Source: Endozoicomonas euniceicola (GTDB lineage: Bacteria; Pseudomonadota; Gammaproteobacteria; Pseudomonadales; Endozoicomonadaceae). Taken from it: a stretch of DNA of 64,000 bases. The position numbers and the translations under genes are program-made. Under the pieces are notes generated by a model. The model saw only the letters and a program-made list of their open reading frames with translations, had not been told where the DNA came from and searched no databases. This document shows positions 44,766 through 54,379 of the stretch, piece after piece; the stretch's first letter is position 1; every line of letters begins with the position of its first letter. The stretch spans positions 3,349,001-3,413,000 of the forward strand of contig NZ_CP103300.1 of assembly GCF_025562755.1 (NCBI RefSeq), read 5' to 3'.

Positions 44766-44826
44766 TTGATTTATTTTTTGATAGTGCTTCAGGATTTAAA
44801 AAAGAGCGCTTTTCTGATGGTAAACA

Positions 44827-45132
44827 TTAGCTGTCGAGGTTGATCAGGGCTTGATCCAGTTTGCCCATCATGTCCTGAATCTGTTGCTGGGCATCGGTGT
44901 TGTTCTCGAACTGGTTTTCTTTGAGTCGCAGTAGCTCATAGCTCATATTCAGAGCCGCCATAACCGCAATTCGTTCCAGGCCGATCACTTTTCCGCCAGA
45001 CTTAATCTCTTTCATTTTGTCATGAAGCTGGTGTGCTGCTCTTTGCAGTGAGGCTTCTTCTTCGCGTGGGCAACTGATACGGTATTCTTTATCGAGAATT
45101 TTCACAGAAGTGGTCGAAAGGTTCTCAGTCAT
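44827..45132 (-). CDS. zapA: Cell division protein ZapA
   Basis: ZapA binds FtsZ and promotes its bundling at midcell. The 101-residue product has the ZapA domain (VKILDKEYRISCPREEEASL), then HQLHDKMKEIK and the IAVMAALNMSYELL coiled-coil region. The length is normal. The gene is 2 bp after a small coiled-coil gene on the same strand, a conserved pair. Confidence 0.95.
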   Translation of the reverse strand: MTENLSTTSVKILDKEYRISCPREEEASLQRAAHQLHDKMKEIKSGGKVIGLERIAVMAALNMSYELLRLKENQFENNTDAQQQIQDMMGKLDQALINLDS

Positions 45133-45134
45133 AC

Positions 45135-45338
45135 TTATTGCTCCAATCCTCGTAATCGTTTGATCATGTCCTCGACTTCACCTCTCGCCTGATCTTTTGT
45201 AGACATCAAATGGGCACGCTCAAGCTGCCACTTGCGTTCCTCATTCCGCAGCAGCCTGTTTTCTTCCTTCAATTTATTACAGAGACTCACCAGGTATTCT
45301 ATTTTCTGACTGAGTTCTGTTAAATCCGGGTCGTTCAT
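45135..45338 (-). CDS. TIGR02449-type coiled-coil protein (ZapB-like)
   Basis: The 67-residue product is a single coiled coil (ELSQKIEYLVSLCNKLKEE) with a Leu heptad pattern. It is the conserved small protein next to zapA in gammaproteobacteria, related in look to ZapB. A role in division is inferred from position. The 45339-45556 gap upstream holds its promoter region and no other gene. Confidence 0.85.
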   Translation of the reverse strand: MNDPDLTELSQKIEYLVSLCNKLKEENRLLRNEERKWQLERAHLMSTKDQARGEVEDMIKRLRGLEQ

Positions 45339-45564
45339 AAAATCCAGTAGACCGTTTTATTCTCTCTACTATAGCGGCTAGAAAGCGGCTAGGGAATAGC
45401 AGAACACCCCGTCTGTTTTGCCTGTTTGCGCATATTGGAAACTTTTTCTGCTTCAGGCGAATCCTTTGCCTTGTACGACAGGTTTATTATTTTTCCTGGC
45501 AGGGTGATGAGAGCTTCAAATAAAACCACCTACCCCAAAATTTGAGCCATCCTATACTTCTGGA

Positions 45565-47363
45565 GTAACTTTTCTACAAACCACTAAACATAAGCTCAAA
45601 GTCGTCTACTTTTAGAGTATGCAAAATGCTCATGTTTCAGGATCAGGCACAACACCTGCATTACTGCCTGCCCCCTTTGCTACCTCGCAGGTCATCCTCA
45701 CCAAGCAGGAACACATCCAGCTAAAACAGCAGGCCAACCTCTGGCATGCCATGTGGAAGGCGGCCTGTGGCCGAGAGAAAAAAGTATTGGCTAAAAATGC
45801 CTCTCTTATCGCTCAGCATAAAGCCGAAATGGCTGGGTTGAACACCCAGGTCGCTGATCTGAAATCAGAACTGGCACACATGAAGCACTTGCTTTTCGGT
45901 CGTAAATCAGAGAAGACCAGTTCTTCTTCAAAGAAAAGTGGCAATACTACCCGGCCACCTTCAAATCGAAAACGAGGTCACCAGCCCGGAGTCCCCGGCT
46001 CTGGTCGCCATCTTCACAACAACCTGCCAGTGGTTCATGAGTCTGTAGACTTACCAGTGGACAAACAGTGTTGTACAGTCTGTCACCGGCCATTCAAGTC
46101 TTTTTTCAATGACGACAGCTGCGACGTAATTGAAGTTGAAGTTAAGGCTCACGTTCGTCGTTATCACCGAAGGCATTACCAAAAAACTTGCCAGTGCCCT
46201 GAAACGCCCAATATTACTACTCCACCACCTCCACCAAGACTCATCAACAAAGGAAAGCTTGGTATTTCTGTCTGGGTGGAGCTGTTGCTGAATAAGTACG
46301 CATACGGCATCCCCATAAACAGGCAACTTGAGTCTTATAAGACTCAGGGACTGGAACTGTCGCAGGCGACCATCTCCTTTGGCCTGGAAGCTATAACGCC
46401 CTTTTTTGAGCCGGTTGCCGAAGCTACTCGGGAATTCGTCGCCAGTAGCGATCAGTGGCATGCTGATGAAACCCGGTGGATCAGCTGGGCACATGAGACC
46501 ACAGGTTCTCACAAACATTGGCTTTGGGTATTTCTCTGTGATCAGGCGGTTTATTTCAGCATTGCTGACACCCGTGCGGCTGTCGTACCAGAGTCGATCA
46601 TTGGTGACGGGGCTGGAACGCTGGTGTGTGACCGATACTCAGCGTACAAAAAGCTTGCGAATGATGCGGTGTCTATTAATTTAGCTTTCTGCTGGGCTCA
46701 CGTCAGGCGGGATTTTATTGACGCTCAACGAGGTGATCCGGAGTTGGAGAAATGGAGCGCCACCTGGGTGAACAGGATTGGTCGTTTATATCATCTTAAT
46801 AGTCAGCGACTTGAAGTGCTTGATGAACCAGAGCAGCTAGCAACACAGCAGTTACGGCTTGAACATCAGGTAGAGCAGATGGCAATCCAGAGGGATCAGG
46901 AACTTAATCGTCCTAAACTGCGAGTCAGAGCGAAAAAAGTGCTCGAAAGTCTACAGAATCACTGGGAAGGATTGACCCGCTTTGTCACTGATCCCGGTAT
47001 CCCCATGGATAACAACGCTGCAGAGCAAGCACTGCGCACAGGTGTCGTTGGCAGGAAGAATTACTACGGCTCTGGCAGCGTATGGAGTGCTGATATAGCC
47101 GCTTTTCTATTCAGCGTTTTTATGACGCTAAAGCTTTGGGATATTAATCCAAAAATCTGGCTGGGTGCCTATCTTGAGGCTTGTGCCATAAATGGCAGGA
47201 AGCCACCTAATGATCTCACTCCTTATCTGCCCTGGTTAATGAGTGAGGAGCGGCTTTGTGAAATGCGCAATCATGATCCGCCAAAGGTATAACAATTGGA
47301 GGCAACAATAGGGAAAAGCGGTGTCTTAATTGCTAATTTTGAAGCGGTTTGTAGAAAAGTTAC
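45565..47363. mobile_element. IS66-type insertion sequence
   Basis: A 1799-bp element whose ends are GTAACTTTTCTACAAACC and its inverse complement. It is flanked by an exact 8-bp duplication, CTTCTGGA (45557-45564 and 47364-47371), the usual IS66 target size. It carries one transposase gene and no tnpA/tnpB accessory frames, as in the single-gene IS66 subgroup. The exact duplication indicates a recent or undisturbed insertion between zapA and ygfB. Confidence 0.93.
45619..47292 (+). CDS. IS66-family transposase (TnpC)
   Basis: The 557-residue product has the IS66 layout. A helical N-terminus comes first, then a Lys/Ser/Pro-rich linker (KSEKTSSSSKKSGNTTRPP). A zinc-binding Cys motif follows (QCCTVCHRPF). 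The DDE residues are in DQWHADETRWISW, LVCDRYSAYK and NNAAEQALRTG. The frame is intact, so the element may be active. Confidence 0.95.
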   Translation: MQNAHVSGSGTTPALLPAPFATSQVILTKQEHIQLKQQANLWHAMWKAACGREKKVLAKNASLIAQHKAEMAGLNTQVADLKSELAHMKHLLFGRKSEKTSSSSKKSGNTTRPPSNRKRGHQPGVPGSGRHLHNNLPVVHESVDLPVDKQCCTVCHRPFKSFFNDDSCDVIEVEVKAHVRRYHRRHYQKTCQCPETPNITTPPPPPRLINKGKLGISVWVELLLNKYAYGIPINRQLESYKTQGLELSQATISFGLEAITPFFEPVAEATREFVASSDQWHADETRWISWAHETTGSHKHWLWVFLCDQAVYFSIADTRAAVVPESIIGDGAGTLVCDRYSAYKKLANDAVSINLAFCWAHVRRDFIDAQRGDPELEKWSATWVNRIGRLYHLNSQRLEVLDEPEQLATQQLRLEHQVEQMAIQRDQELNRPKLRVRAKKVLESLQNHWEGLTRFVTDPGIPMDNNAAEQALRTGVVGRKNYYGSGSVWSADIAAFLFSVFMTLKLWDINPKIWLGAYLEACAINGRKPPNDLTPYLPWLMSEERLCEMRNHDPPKV

Positions 47364-47462
47364 CTTCTGGAGGTTATTTTGAAACGAAGGCCTCGGCTGC
47401 TCGCCTACGGGTGTGCAGGAATGACAGGTGTGTTTGCCTGATGGGGTAAGGTTTTATTCCGA

Positions 47463-48191
47463 ATGAAATTTAAATATTACTTGGGTCTCATATTGCTAAT
47501 CTCTATATCGCAAAAAACGCCCTGTCACTTATTATCTGAGTCCACCCGCCAATTGTTAATGCTGTCCAGGCAGCAAGTTCTGGTGGTTGCCGATCAGGGC
47601 ACAGATAACAAAGGACAGATGTTCTGTTATCAAAAGAACGGAGGGAAGTGGTATAAAACCTGTTCAGACATTCCTGTTGTATTAGGGCGTAATGGCTTGA
47701 ATAAACAGAAGGAGGGGGATCAAAAAAGCCCTTCCGGTATTTTTAAACTAGCCCGTGCTTTTGGTTATAGCCCTGAAGCTCCAGCAGGGGTTAGCATGCC
47801 CTGGGTTGCTTTGAAGACATCGTCCCTGTGTATTGATGACCCTGGCTCAAAGTATTATAACCAGATTGTTGACAGTCGTGACGAAAACATAATCGCTGAC
47901 TGGAAAAGTGCAGAAAAAATGCGCCGTGATGTCTACGACCAGGATAATTTATACGAGTTTGGCCTGATACCAGAAGTCAGTTCTGAAATAGGTTCTTGTA
48001 TATTTATTCACGTCTGGAGAGGTGAGGACAAACCAACCGTCGGGTGTACGGCAATGAGCCGGGAAAAAATTCTTGAACTTATTCAATGGCTATCCCCTGG
48101 CATGAGCCCTGTGATTATTCAGGGAGATAAAGAACAGATTCAAAACCTGCAGAAAAATGGGTTTCTGCAATATCATAACGTTCCCGATTAA
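47463..48191 (+). CDS. L,D-transpeptidase (YkuD-type) family protein
   Basis: The 242-residue product has a short hydrophobic signal (YYLGLILLISISQKTPC). It carries the catalytic pattern IFIHVWRGEDKPTVGCTAMS, with His near 183 and the nucleophilic Cys near 195. A typical strand precedes it (SPSGIFKLARAFGY). Such enzymes crosslink peptidoglycan or attach lipoprotein to it. The position just after the IS66 insertion may have changed its promoter. Confidence 0.8.
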   Translation: MKFKYYLGLILLISISQKTPCHLLSESTRQLLMLSRQQVLVVADQGTDNKGQMFCYQKNGGKWYKTCSDIPVVLGRNGLNKQKEGDQKSPSGIFKLARAFGYSPEAPAGVSMPWVALKTSSLCIDDPGSKYYNQIVDSRDENIIADWKSAEKMRRDVYDQDNLYEFGLIPEVSSEIGSCIFIHVWRGEDKPTVGCTAMSREKILELIQWLSPGMSPVIIQGDKEQIQNLQKNGFLQYHNVPD

Positions 48192-48307
48192 CGAACCTTG
48201 CGAAATTCTCCAGCCATAGCGACAGTGCCTGTTAGAAGAGACTCACGGCGAGAAGGGTGCCAACATCTGGTAAACTAGCTGCATTAATGTATTCAGGTTT
48301 TAGAGAC

Positions 48308-48895
48308 ATGTCTCACAACGAACTGGGTCACGAGCCCATCCCTTTTGATGAACTGGCAGACAGACTGGTAGAGCTGGGCGGTGGCAGTCACCCATCGGAG
48401 CTGCATGGCTTGCTGTGCGGCCTGCTGGCAGGTGGTGAGCGTCCGGGGGTAGAAGCCTGGCAGCGTCAGGTGGCTGGTATGCTGGGCGATGAACCGCTGG
48501 ATGAAGTGAGCCTGCAACACTTTGCTGTTATGTACGAAAGTACTCGCTCGCAACTGGAGCGGGGCGACTTCGGCATTCAGGTACTTCTGCCCGATGATGA
48601 AGAATCGATGGAACAGCGCACTGAAGCACTGGGTCTCTGGTGTCATGGTTTTCTCTCAGGTTTTGGTGAAAGTGCTGCCAACAAACAGCTGAGCGATGAC
48701 CTGAACGGCATCCTGCATGATTTCTCTGAGATTGCCCAGATTCAGGAATCCGATGAAAGCGATGAGACCGAACGCTTTTTTCTGGAAGTCAGTGAATATG
48801 TGCGTATGGCGCTGCTCAATGTGTTTGCGGAAATGAATTCAGACGAAGAAACGGCAGCGCCGGTGCCTGCCGCAGAAAGTGGTCGTCTGCATTAA
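48308..48895 (+). CDS. ygfB: UPF0149 family protein YgfB
   Basis: The ATG at 48308 (MSHNELGHEPIPFDELADRL) gives 195 residues. It shows SELHGLLCGLLAGG and LGLWCHGFLSGFG, the family signatures. The protein is helical with an acidic C-terminus. E. coli ygfB precedes pepP, ubiH and ubiI; pepP is absent here. The upstream start at 48257 is less likely. The role is unclear in most bacteria. Confidence 0.93.
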   Translation: MSHNELGHEPIPFDELADRLVELGGGSHPSELHGLLCGLLAGGERPGVEAWQRQVAGMLGDEPLDEVSLQHFAVMYESTRSQLERGDFGIQVLLPDDEESMEQRTEALGLWCHGFLSGFGESAANKQLSDDLNGILHDFSEIAQIQESDESDETERFFLEVSEYVRMALLNVFAEMNSDEETAAPVPAAESGRLH

Positions 48896-48997
48896 ACAGC
48901 CATGAGCTGTATTTACATTGTCAATAATAAATACAAACAGCCATGAACGGCTCTTTATGGTGAATGCTCTTTATGGTTAATAGACTTGGGGGGTGAT

Positions 48998-50239
48998 ATG
49001 ACGGAGAAGCAGTTCGATATCCTGATTATCGGAGGAGGGCTGGTCGGTGTCAGCCTGCTGTGCGCGCTGGAGCCTGTTATAAAAAGTCATCAGTTAAAGG
49101 TCGGGCTGATCGAAAGCCATGATCTTGATGAACCCAGAGATACCCCGCCCAGCTATGATGCCAGGGCGTCGGCGCTTTCATACGGCACTCGTCTTATTTA
49201 TGAGCAGCTGGGTATCTGGAAAGAGCTGTGTGACGACGCAACGCCTATTCTTGATATCCATGTTTCGGACAGAGGGCATTTTGGTCAGACGCATCTCAAC
49301 CACAATGAAGAAAATGTTCCGGCGCTGGGGTATGTGATCGAGAACTTTCGTCTGGGTAAGGTGTTACTTAAACGTCTGAAAGCTTTTCGTGACCAGCAAC
49401 TGATCGAGGTGTTAAGCCCTGCTGAAGTCACTGGCATGAAGCCTTTGCCAGAAGCCCGCATGACGGTTGAAGTGATGGTGGGGAATAAGCAGAGTGGCTA
49501 TCAAAATAACTATCACTCAAACCTGACGATTCTTGCAGATGGTGGTCGTTCGTCACTGCTGGATAAACTGCACATAACTCGCAAACAGTTTGATTATCAA
49601 CAGCACGCGCTGGTGGCGAATGTGTCCCTTGACCGTCCTCACGCCGGTATCGCCTATGAACGGTTTGCCGGTGAAGGCCCGATGGCGTTATTGCCCCTGA
49701 AAGGCACTGAAGCCGGGGATTACCGTTATGGTCTGGTATGGACACTGCCAAACCGGCAGATTGATGATTATATGGCTCTGGATGAACAGTCGTTTATGGA
49801 ACGACTGCAACAACGATTTGGCACGCGCGCCGGGCGGTTTGTCCGGCTGGGTCAGAGAAACAGTTACCCACTGGCATTAACCGTTGCCAGAGAGCAGGTT
49901 CGCCCGGGTCTTGTGGTGCTGGGCAATGCCGCCCATGCCATGCACCCTGTCGCCGGTCAGGGATACAATCTGGCGATCAGGGACGCTATGGCGCTGGCCG
50001 GTAATATATTGGACTCTCTGGTTGCGGGGAAATCTCCTGGTCAGCTGAGTCAGTTGTTGCAGTATGTTGAAGGTCAGAAACGGGACCAGGCGATGACGCT
50101 GGATTTCTGTGACAATCTGGTCAAACTGTTTGCCCGAAAAGAGGTGGGGGTGATTCTGGCCCGTAACCTTGGCCTGACCGGATTAAATGTCAGTCGCCGT
50201 CTGAAAACCCGTTTTGCACGAAAAGCCATGGGGCTTTGA
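48998..50239 (+). CDS. ubiH: 2-octaprenyl-6-methoxyphenol hydroxylase (UbiH)
   Basis: UbiH is an FAD-dependent hydroxylase of ubiquinone synthesis. The ATG at 48998 is preceded by a G-rich Shine-Dalgarno. It gives 413 residues, with GGGLVGVSLLCAL for FAD binding, the DG motif LADGGRSSLLD, and VVLGNAAHAMHPVAGQGYNLA, the second FAD motif. The product is membrane-associated and needs oxygen. The next gene follows within 30 bp, as is usual. Confidence 0.93.
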   Translation: MTEKQFDILIIGGGLVGVSLLCALEPVIKSHQLKVGLIESHDLDEPRDTPPSYDARASALSYGTRLIYEQLGIWKELCDDATPILDIHVSDRGHFGQTHLNHNEENVPALGYVIENFRLGKVLLKRLKAFRDQQLIEVLSPAEVTGMKPLPEARMTVEVMVGNKQSGYQNNYHSNLTILADGGRSSLLDKLHITRKQFDYQQHALVANVSLDRPHAGIAYERFAGEGPMALLPLKGTEAGDYRYGLVWTLPNRQIDDYMALDEQSFMERLQQRFGTRAGRFVRLGQRNSYPLALTVAREQVRPGLVVLGNAAHAMHPVAGQGYNLAIRDAMALAGNILDSLVAGKSPGQLSQLLQYVEGQKRDQAMTLDFCDNLVKLFARKEVGVILARNLGLTGLNVSRRLKTRFARKAMGL

Positions 50240-50264
50240 TCAGGCAGGGAAGGAGTACGTTGTT

Positions 50265-51479
50265 ATGAAGAACTATGATATTGCCATCGTCGGTGGCGGC
50301 ATGGTGGGCGCTGCCCTGGCGCTGAGTCTGAGTGATACCTCTCTGCGAATTGTCATCATTGACCAGCACAGTCTGAAGCCTGGACTGATTGCCGAAAATG
50401 CCCCTTACTCTCCACGGGTCAGTGCGCTGACAGAAGCTTCAGTACAGCTGTTCAAGCGTCTGGGTGTCTGGGACACCATGAGATTCCAAAGGGTGTGTCC
50501 ATACCGGCACATGCGGGTCTGGGATGGCGAAGGTACCGGAGAAATAACCTTTGATGCCGGGTCGGTGGGTTATCCACAGCTGGGGTATATTGTTGAAAAT
50601 CCGGTGATTCGGGCGTCTTTGCTAAAAGGTCTGGAGGATACTTCGGTTGACCTGTTGGAAGCCTCCGGTGAACTGTCATTCAGGCCACTTGAAGCAGGTT
50701 ATGAGGTAGTGCCTGAAAAGGGACAGGCTTTTCATTGCCAGTTGCTGGTGGGCGCTGATGGCGCTGAATCTGCGGTAAGAAAATGGGCCGGCATTCCCCA
50801 GTCACAAAAAGATTGTCTGCATCATGCCATTGTTACTACGGTTGAAATTGAAAAACACCATCAGGATACAGCCTGGCAGATTTTTCTCGATACCGGCCCC
50901 CTGGCCTTTCTGCCTGTGCCTGATCAGGACGGCAAACATTACTGTTCTATTGTCTGGTCACTACTGCCTGAGCGTGCTGACGCTGTGATAGCGCTTGACG
51001 AAGATGCCTTCTGCAAAGCGTTAGGCAGAGCTTTTGAACAACGTCTGGGCACTGTTATCCGAACCGATAAACGTTACCGCTTCCCCCTGAAACATCGACA
51101 CGCCAGACACTATTACCGGCAAGGCATTGTGCTGGTAGGAGACGCCTGTCATACCATTCATCCTCTGGCGGGACAGGGGGTTAACCTGGGCTTGCAGGAT
51201 GTTGAAGCGTTAAGCAGGGAATTAATTCGTGCCTGTGAGCGCGACGACGACATTGCGGGTAAGCATATTCTTGGGCGTTATCAACGTCATCGTAAAGGTG
51301 CCAACATGACCATGCTAGCGGCGATGGATGGCTTTCAGCATCTGTTTCATGCTGACGACCTGGCTATTCGCTGGTTGCGTAATACGGGTTTAAATCTGGC
51401 TAATGATTCTCATTTAATCAAAGAGTGTATTGTCAAACAGGCCATGGGAATCAGCGAAACTCTGGTTGGAAAAGAGTGA
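50265..51479 (+). CDS. ubiI: Ubiquinone hydroxylase UbiI (VisC)
   Basis: UbiI hydroxylates C5 of the ubiquinone ring. The ATG at 50265 with AAGGAG gives 404 residues. FAD motifs are AIVGGGMVGAALAL, VGADGAESAVRKW and VLVGDACHTIHPLAGQGVNLG. The stop codon is provided by the end of IS605 copy D: the native end would read GKD then TAA, and the present end reads GKE then TGA. The enzyme should be fully functional. Native transcription downstream is now cut off. Confidence 0.93.
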   Translation: MKNYDIAIVGGGMVGAALALSLSDTSLRIVIIDQHSLKPGLIAENAPYSPRVSALTEASVQLFKRLGVWDTMRFQRVCPYRHMRVWDGEGTGEITFDAGSVGYPQLGYIVENPVIRASLLKGLEDTSVDLLEASGELSFRPLEAGYEVVPEKGQAFHCQLLVGADGAESAVRKWAGIPQSQKDCLHHAIVTTVEIEKHHQDTAWQIFLDTGPLAFLPVPDQDGKHYCSIVWSLLPERADAVIALDEDAFCKALGRAFEQRLGTVIRTDKRYRFPLKHRHARHYYRQGIVLVGDACHTIHPLAGQGVNLGLQDVEALSRELIRACERDDDIAGKHILGRYQRHRKGANMTMLAAMDGFQHLFHADDLAIRWLRNTGLNLANDSHLIKECIVKQAMGISETLVGKE

Positions 51480-51515
51480 CGGCTCCCCACCCTATCGGGT
51501 GAGGCTTCTGATTTC

Positions 51516-52581
51516 TTAGGCAGCAACCGACAGTATGCCGGATTTACGCAAGCCTCCATCAGCAGAAACGGACAGTCCTTCCGCCTTTAATTTCAATATG
51601 CCTTGCTTCTTGATATTGCGAGCTGCATTAATATCCCGGTCATGGATAGCACCACAGCTACACTCCCATGATCGGATTCTCAATGGCATTTTTTCCTGTT
51701 TCAAATCGCAGACTGAGCAAGTTTTAGAGGATGCAAACCACTGGTCTATCTTCACCAGATGTTTACCTTCCTGCTTTGCCTTGTATTCGAGTTTGGTTAT
51801 CAGTGAATGCCAGCCAGCATCAGCAATAGAACGAGCAAGACGCTTGTTCTTGAGCATGTTTTTAACTTTCAGTGTCTCCACAATCACCGCTTGGTTTTCG
51901 TCGATGAGTTGTTTTGATAGCTTATGCTGAAAATCATTACGGGCAAAGGCTACACGCTCATGCGCCTTTGCCACCAATAAACGGGCTTTGTGCCTACTTT
52001 TTGAGCCTTTCTTGCAGCGAGATAGAGCCTGTTGTTTTCTTTTCAGGTTACGTTGTGCTTTTTTCAGAAAGCGAGGATTGCCAGTCTTATGGCCGGTACT
52101 GGTGATAGCCAGATCAGTAATCCCCATATCAACACCGACAACCTGATTAGCCTCAAGATTATCAATCTGTTTTGGTTGTTCCTGGGTATCATCAGCCAAT
52201 ATGGAGGCAAAATACTTGCCGGTTAGCGTTCTGCTCAGGGTGATAGACTTCACCTTACCCACTATTTCACGATGCACTTTAGCCCTTATAGGCTTGCACT
52301 TGGGGATTTTTATCCAGTTATCGCCCACAGAGACAGACGTACAATGGTAGCTACCTTGCTTGCCATGCTTTTTCTTGAAGCGAGGAAATCTTGCCTGCAA
52401 TTTGGGATTGAAAAAGTTTTGAAAGGCCGTATCCAGATTGATAGTGGCCTGTTGCAGTGCAATAGAGTCAGCGTTTTTCAGCCATGAGTACTTTCGGCTT
52501 TTCTTGGCTTTTGCCAGCAAGGGCTTCAGGTGTTTTTTGGGAGAAAGGCTCTGCCCACGAGCCTTGTAATAATGAACCTTA
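51516..52581 (-). pseudogene. tnpB: TnpB, C-terminal part (copy D)
   Basis: The frame encodes residues about 38-390 of TnpB, including Asp187, Glu271 and Asp352 and the zinc ribbon. It is cut at the N-terminus by the ISAzo13-type insertion, which falls after GTTCATTATTACAAGG codons on the coding strand. The visible ATG upstream comes from the insert. Residue differences include KQGSYH and GSKSRH. Without the N-terminus it is unlikely to be active. Confidence 0.92.
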
Positions 52582-52609
52582 GGGATAGTCCCGAAATAAC
52601 TTCCAGATT

Positions 52610-53829
52610 TCATCCAGTGGCAGGAATAGCTCTATAGTTCCATTTTGGTAGAAACTTATCGAACTGAATGGTCATGTTTTTCTTGAAATCAGCCGCATAC
52701 TTCCGGCCAGTCTCGAAGACTTTGTCGATAATCCTGACTGTCACTGCAAGACCTGTGGTTGTCTCTGTTTTGCTCATGTAGTGTGCTGCTGTTTCGATGC
52801 TTTCCAGTGATACCCCCTTACAGGCATGCGTCACATGGGGAAATAAGCGATGCTCTATTGGGTTGTATTTGGAACAGTATGGTGGATAGTGCGCTATCCG
52901 TATTGCCAAACCCAGGCGATTTGACAGTGCTTGTAAATCTTCCTTGAAAATATACGTCAACGCACTATTACTGCCTCCGCCATCACATAAAATGAGCAAC
53001 TCGTTATGATTTGGATAGTCTCGTCGACCCTGCTCATGCCACCAGAGTTCAATGCTTTCGCATGCAAATTCAGTCGTATCATGGCTGGCGTTAAGATGCA
53101 GGGACGCAGTGTTTTTGCTCAGGTCGTAAATTCCATGAGGAATGACCTTGCCATCGCTGGCACTGGGGAAATCATGGTCATTAACGATAACCGGTTCTGC
53201 AGAATCAACAATGCCTTCACGATAAAAATTACCCAGCAATTCTTTCTTTTTGGTGTCGATACTGATCACTGGTTTGCCCGCATCAAGATACTCTTTTCGC
53301 AAATGGGTAATTTTTTCAAATTGAGCATTGCGATCGGCATTTTGACCCATGGTTTGTTTTTTCTGTGGTTTACGACGACGGTAGCCACTCTCATGAAGCA
53401 GGCGGGAAACGATGTTTTTACTGGCAGGAGTTCCAAGTTCCTTGAGTTTTCTGGATATCTTGCGACGGGAAAGGTTAGTCCATTTCAAGCCCTGTCGTAC
53501 CGGGTCTCCCGCAGTGTGGTTATGTAAAACCAAGTGAAAGTTATCAACGACCTTGGGATTTTTCTCGATCAGTGTTTTTCGTCCACCCCTTTTTTTCTCT
53601 GCCGGACAGAGTTCAGTTGTTCTTCTGATTTGAGTTCAGTAATGCCACGGTTAATGGTTTTTGGATCACAGTTTAATAACTTAGATATGAATGCAATGCC
53701 GCCATGCCCAAGCTTAACAGCCTCGACAGCAGCGTAACGCCTGCGATCACGCTCATTGAGGGTATTGTAGAAACGGATCATCTGAATGGCGACGGCTGGA
53801 GAATAATGGCTCAAGATAACTTCCTGCAC
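52610..53829 (-). CDS. ISAzo13-family transposase, in two frames
   Basis: The N-terminal frame (53569-53829) reads YNTLNERDRRRYAAVEAVKLG and has an HTH-like region. The C-terminal frame (52610-53533) has LLGNFYREG, ILCDGGGSNSA and PIEHRLFPHVT, the DDE-type core. The two join by a -1 shift at GAAAAAC (53575-53579 as T run on plus), giving GVDEKTLIEKNPKVVDNF. This could be programmed shifting or a mutation. The usual ISAzo13 protein is a single frame, which favours mutation. Confidence 0.75.
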
Positions 53830-54379
53830 TTGTTACTGCTGAGGCTATTATCCCTAATCTACGGCCTCAGGGGAAATCCGGAAGTTATTCTGGTTGCGAC
53901 AGGCTAAGCCTGAGAATGTGGGAGGCTCCATGAGTTGAAATCATTCGTTGAAATCCAGCAGGTTCGACTCCTGCCCGGTAAAGACTAACCATCAGCCGGA
54001 AGCGAGTATTGCATAGTCAGTGGTAACGCTGGCTGTGAAGCGTATACAGCGGGTACTAAAGCCGTGGGATTGAGTCTCGAAATAATTGCATCGTTGGTGG
54101 GCTTCATTCTCTGGAAGATGGAGTCAGCACTGGGCTGCCGGTAAGGTGAGGCAAATCCAGCCCGACCGGGATCCGAGGCTAGGGCATAGGTACAGGATGG
54201 ATTTCTCAGGAACCTGCGAGGTCCAGTATTGACCTGAGTAAGACAGCCATTGGTTCTATGGCTGAAAAGAACCCGGTCGTCAGGTTATGCTTCAGACCCG
54301 GCGGAGCGAATATGAAGCAACTCTCAGGAGTCCGGAAGCGAATTCATAAGTGACCGGGTAGTAGGTACTGGAAGTCTTA

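Noticed and set aside
44584..44769. 61-codon frame in the 6S-like region
   Set aside because: It lies across strong RNA helices, has no Shine-Dalgarno and shows no family features.
52577..52581. CCTTA as a 5-bp duplication around the ISAzo13-type and MITE-like inserts
   Set aside because: The CC on one side belongs to the element ends (which begin GG and finish CC); the true shared flank is TTA.
53958..53974. tRNA T-arm-like hairpin (GCAGG TTCGACT CCTGC)
   Set aside because: No acceptor stem, anticodon arm or CCA around it; it belongs to the structured 5' part of the group II intron.
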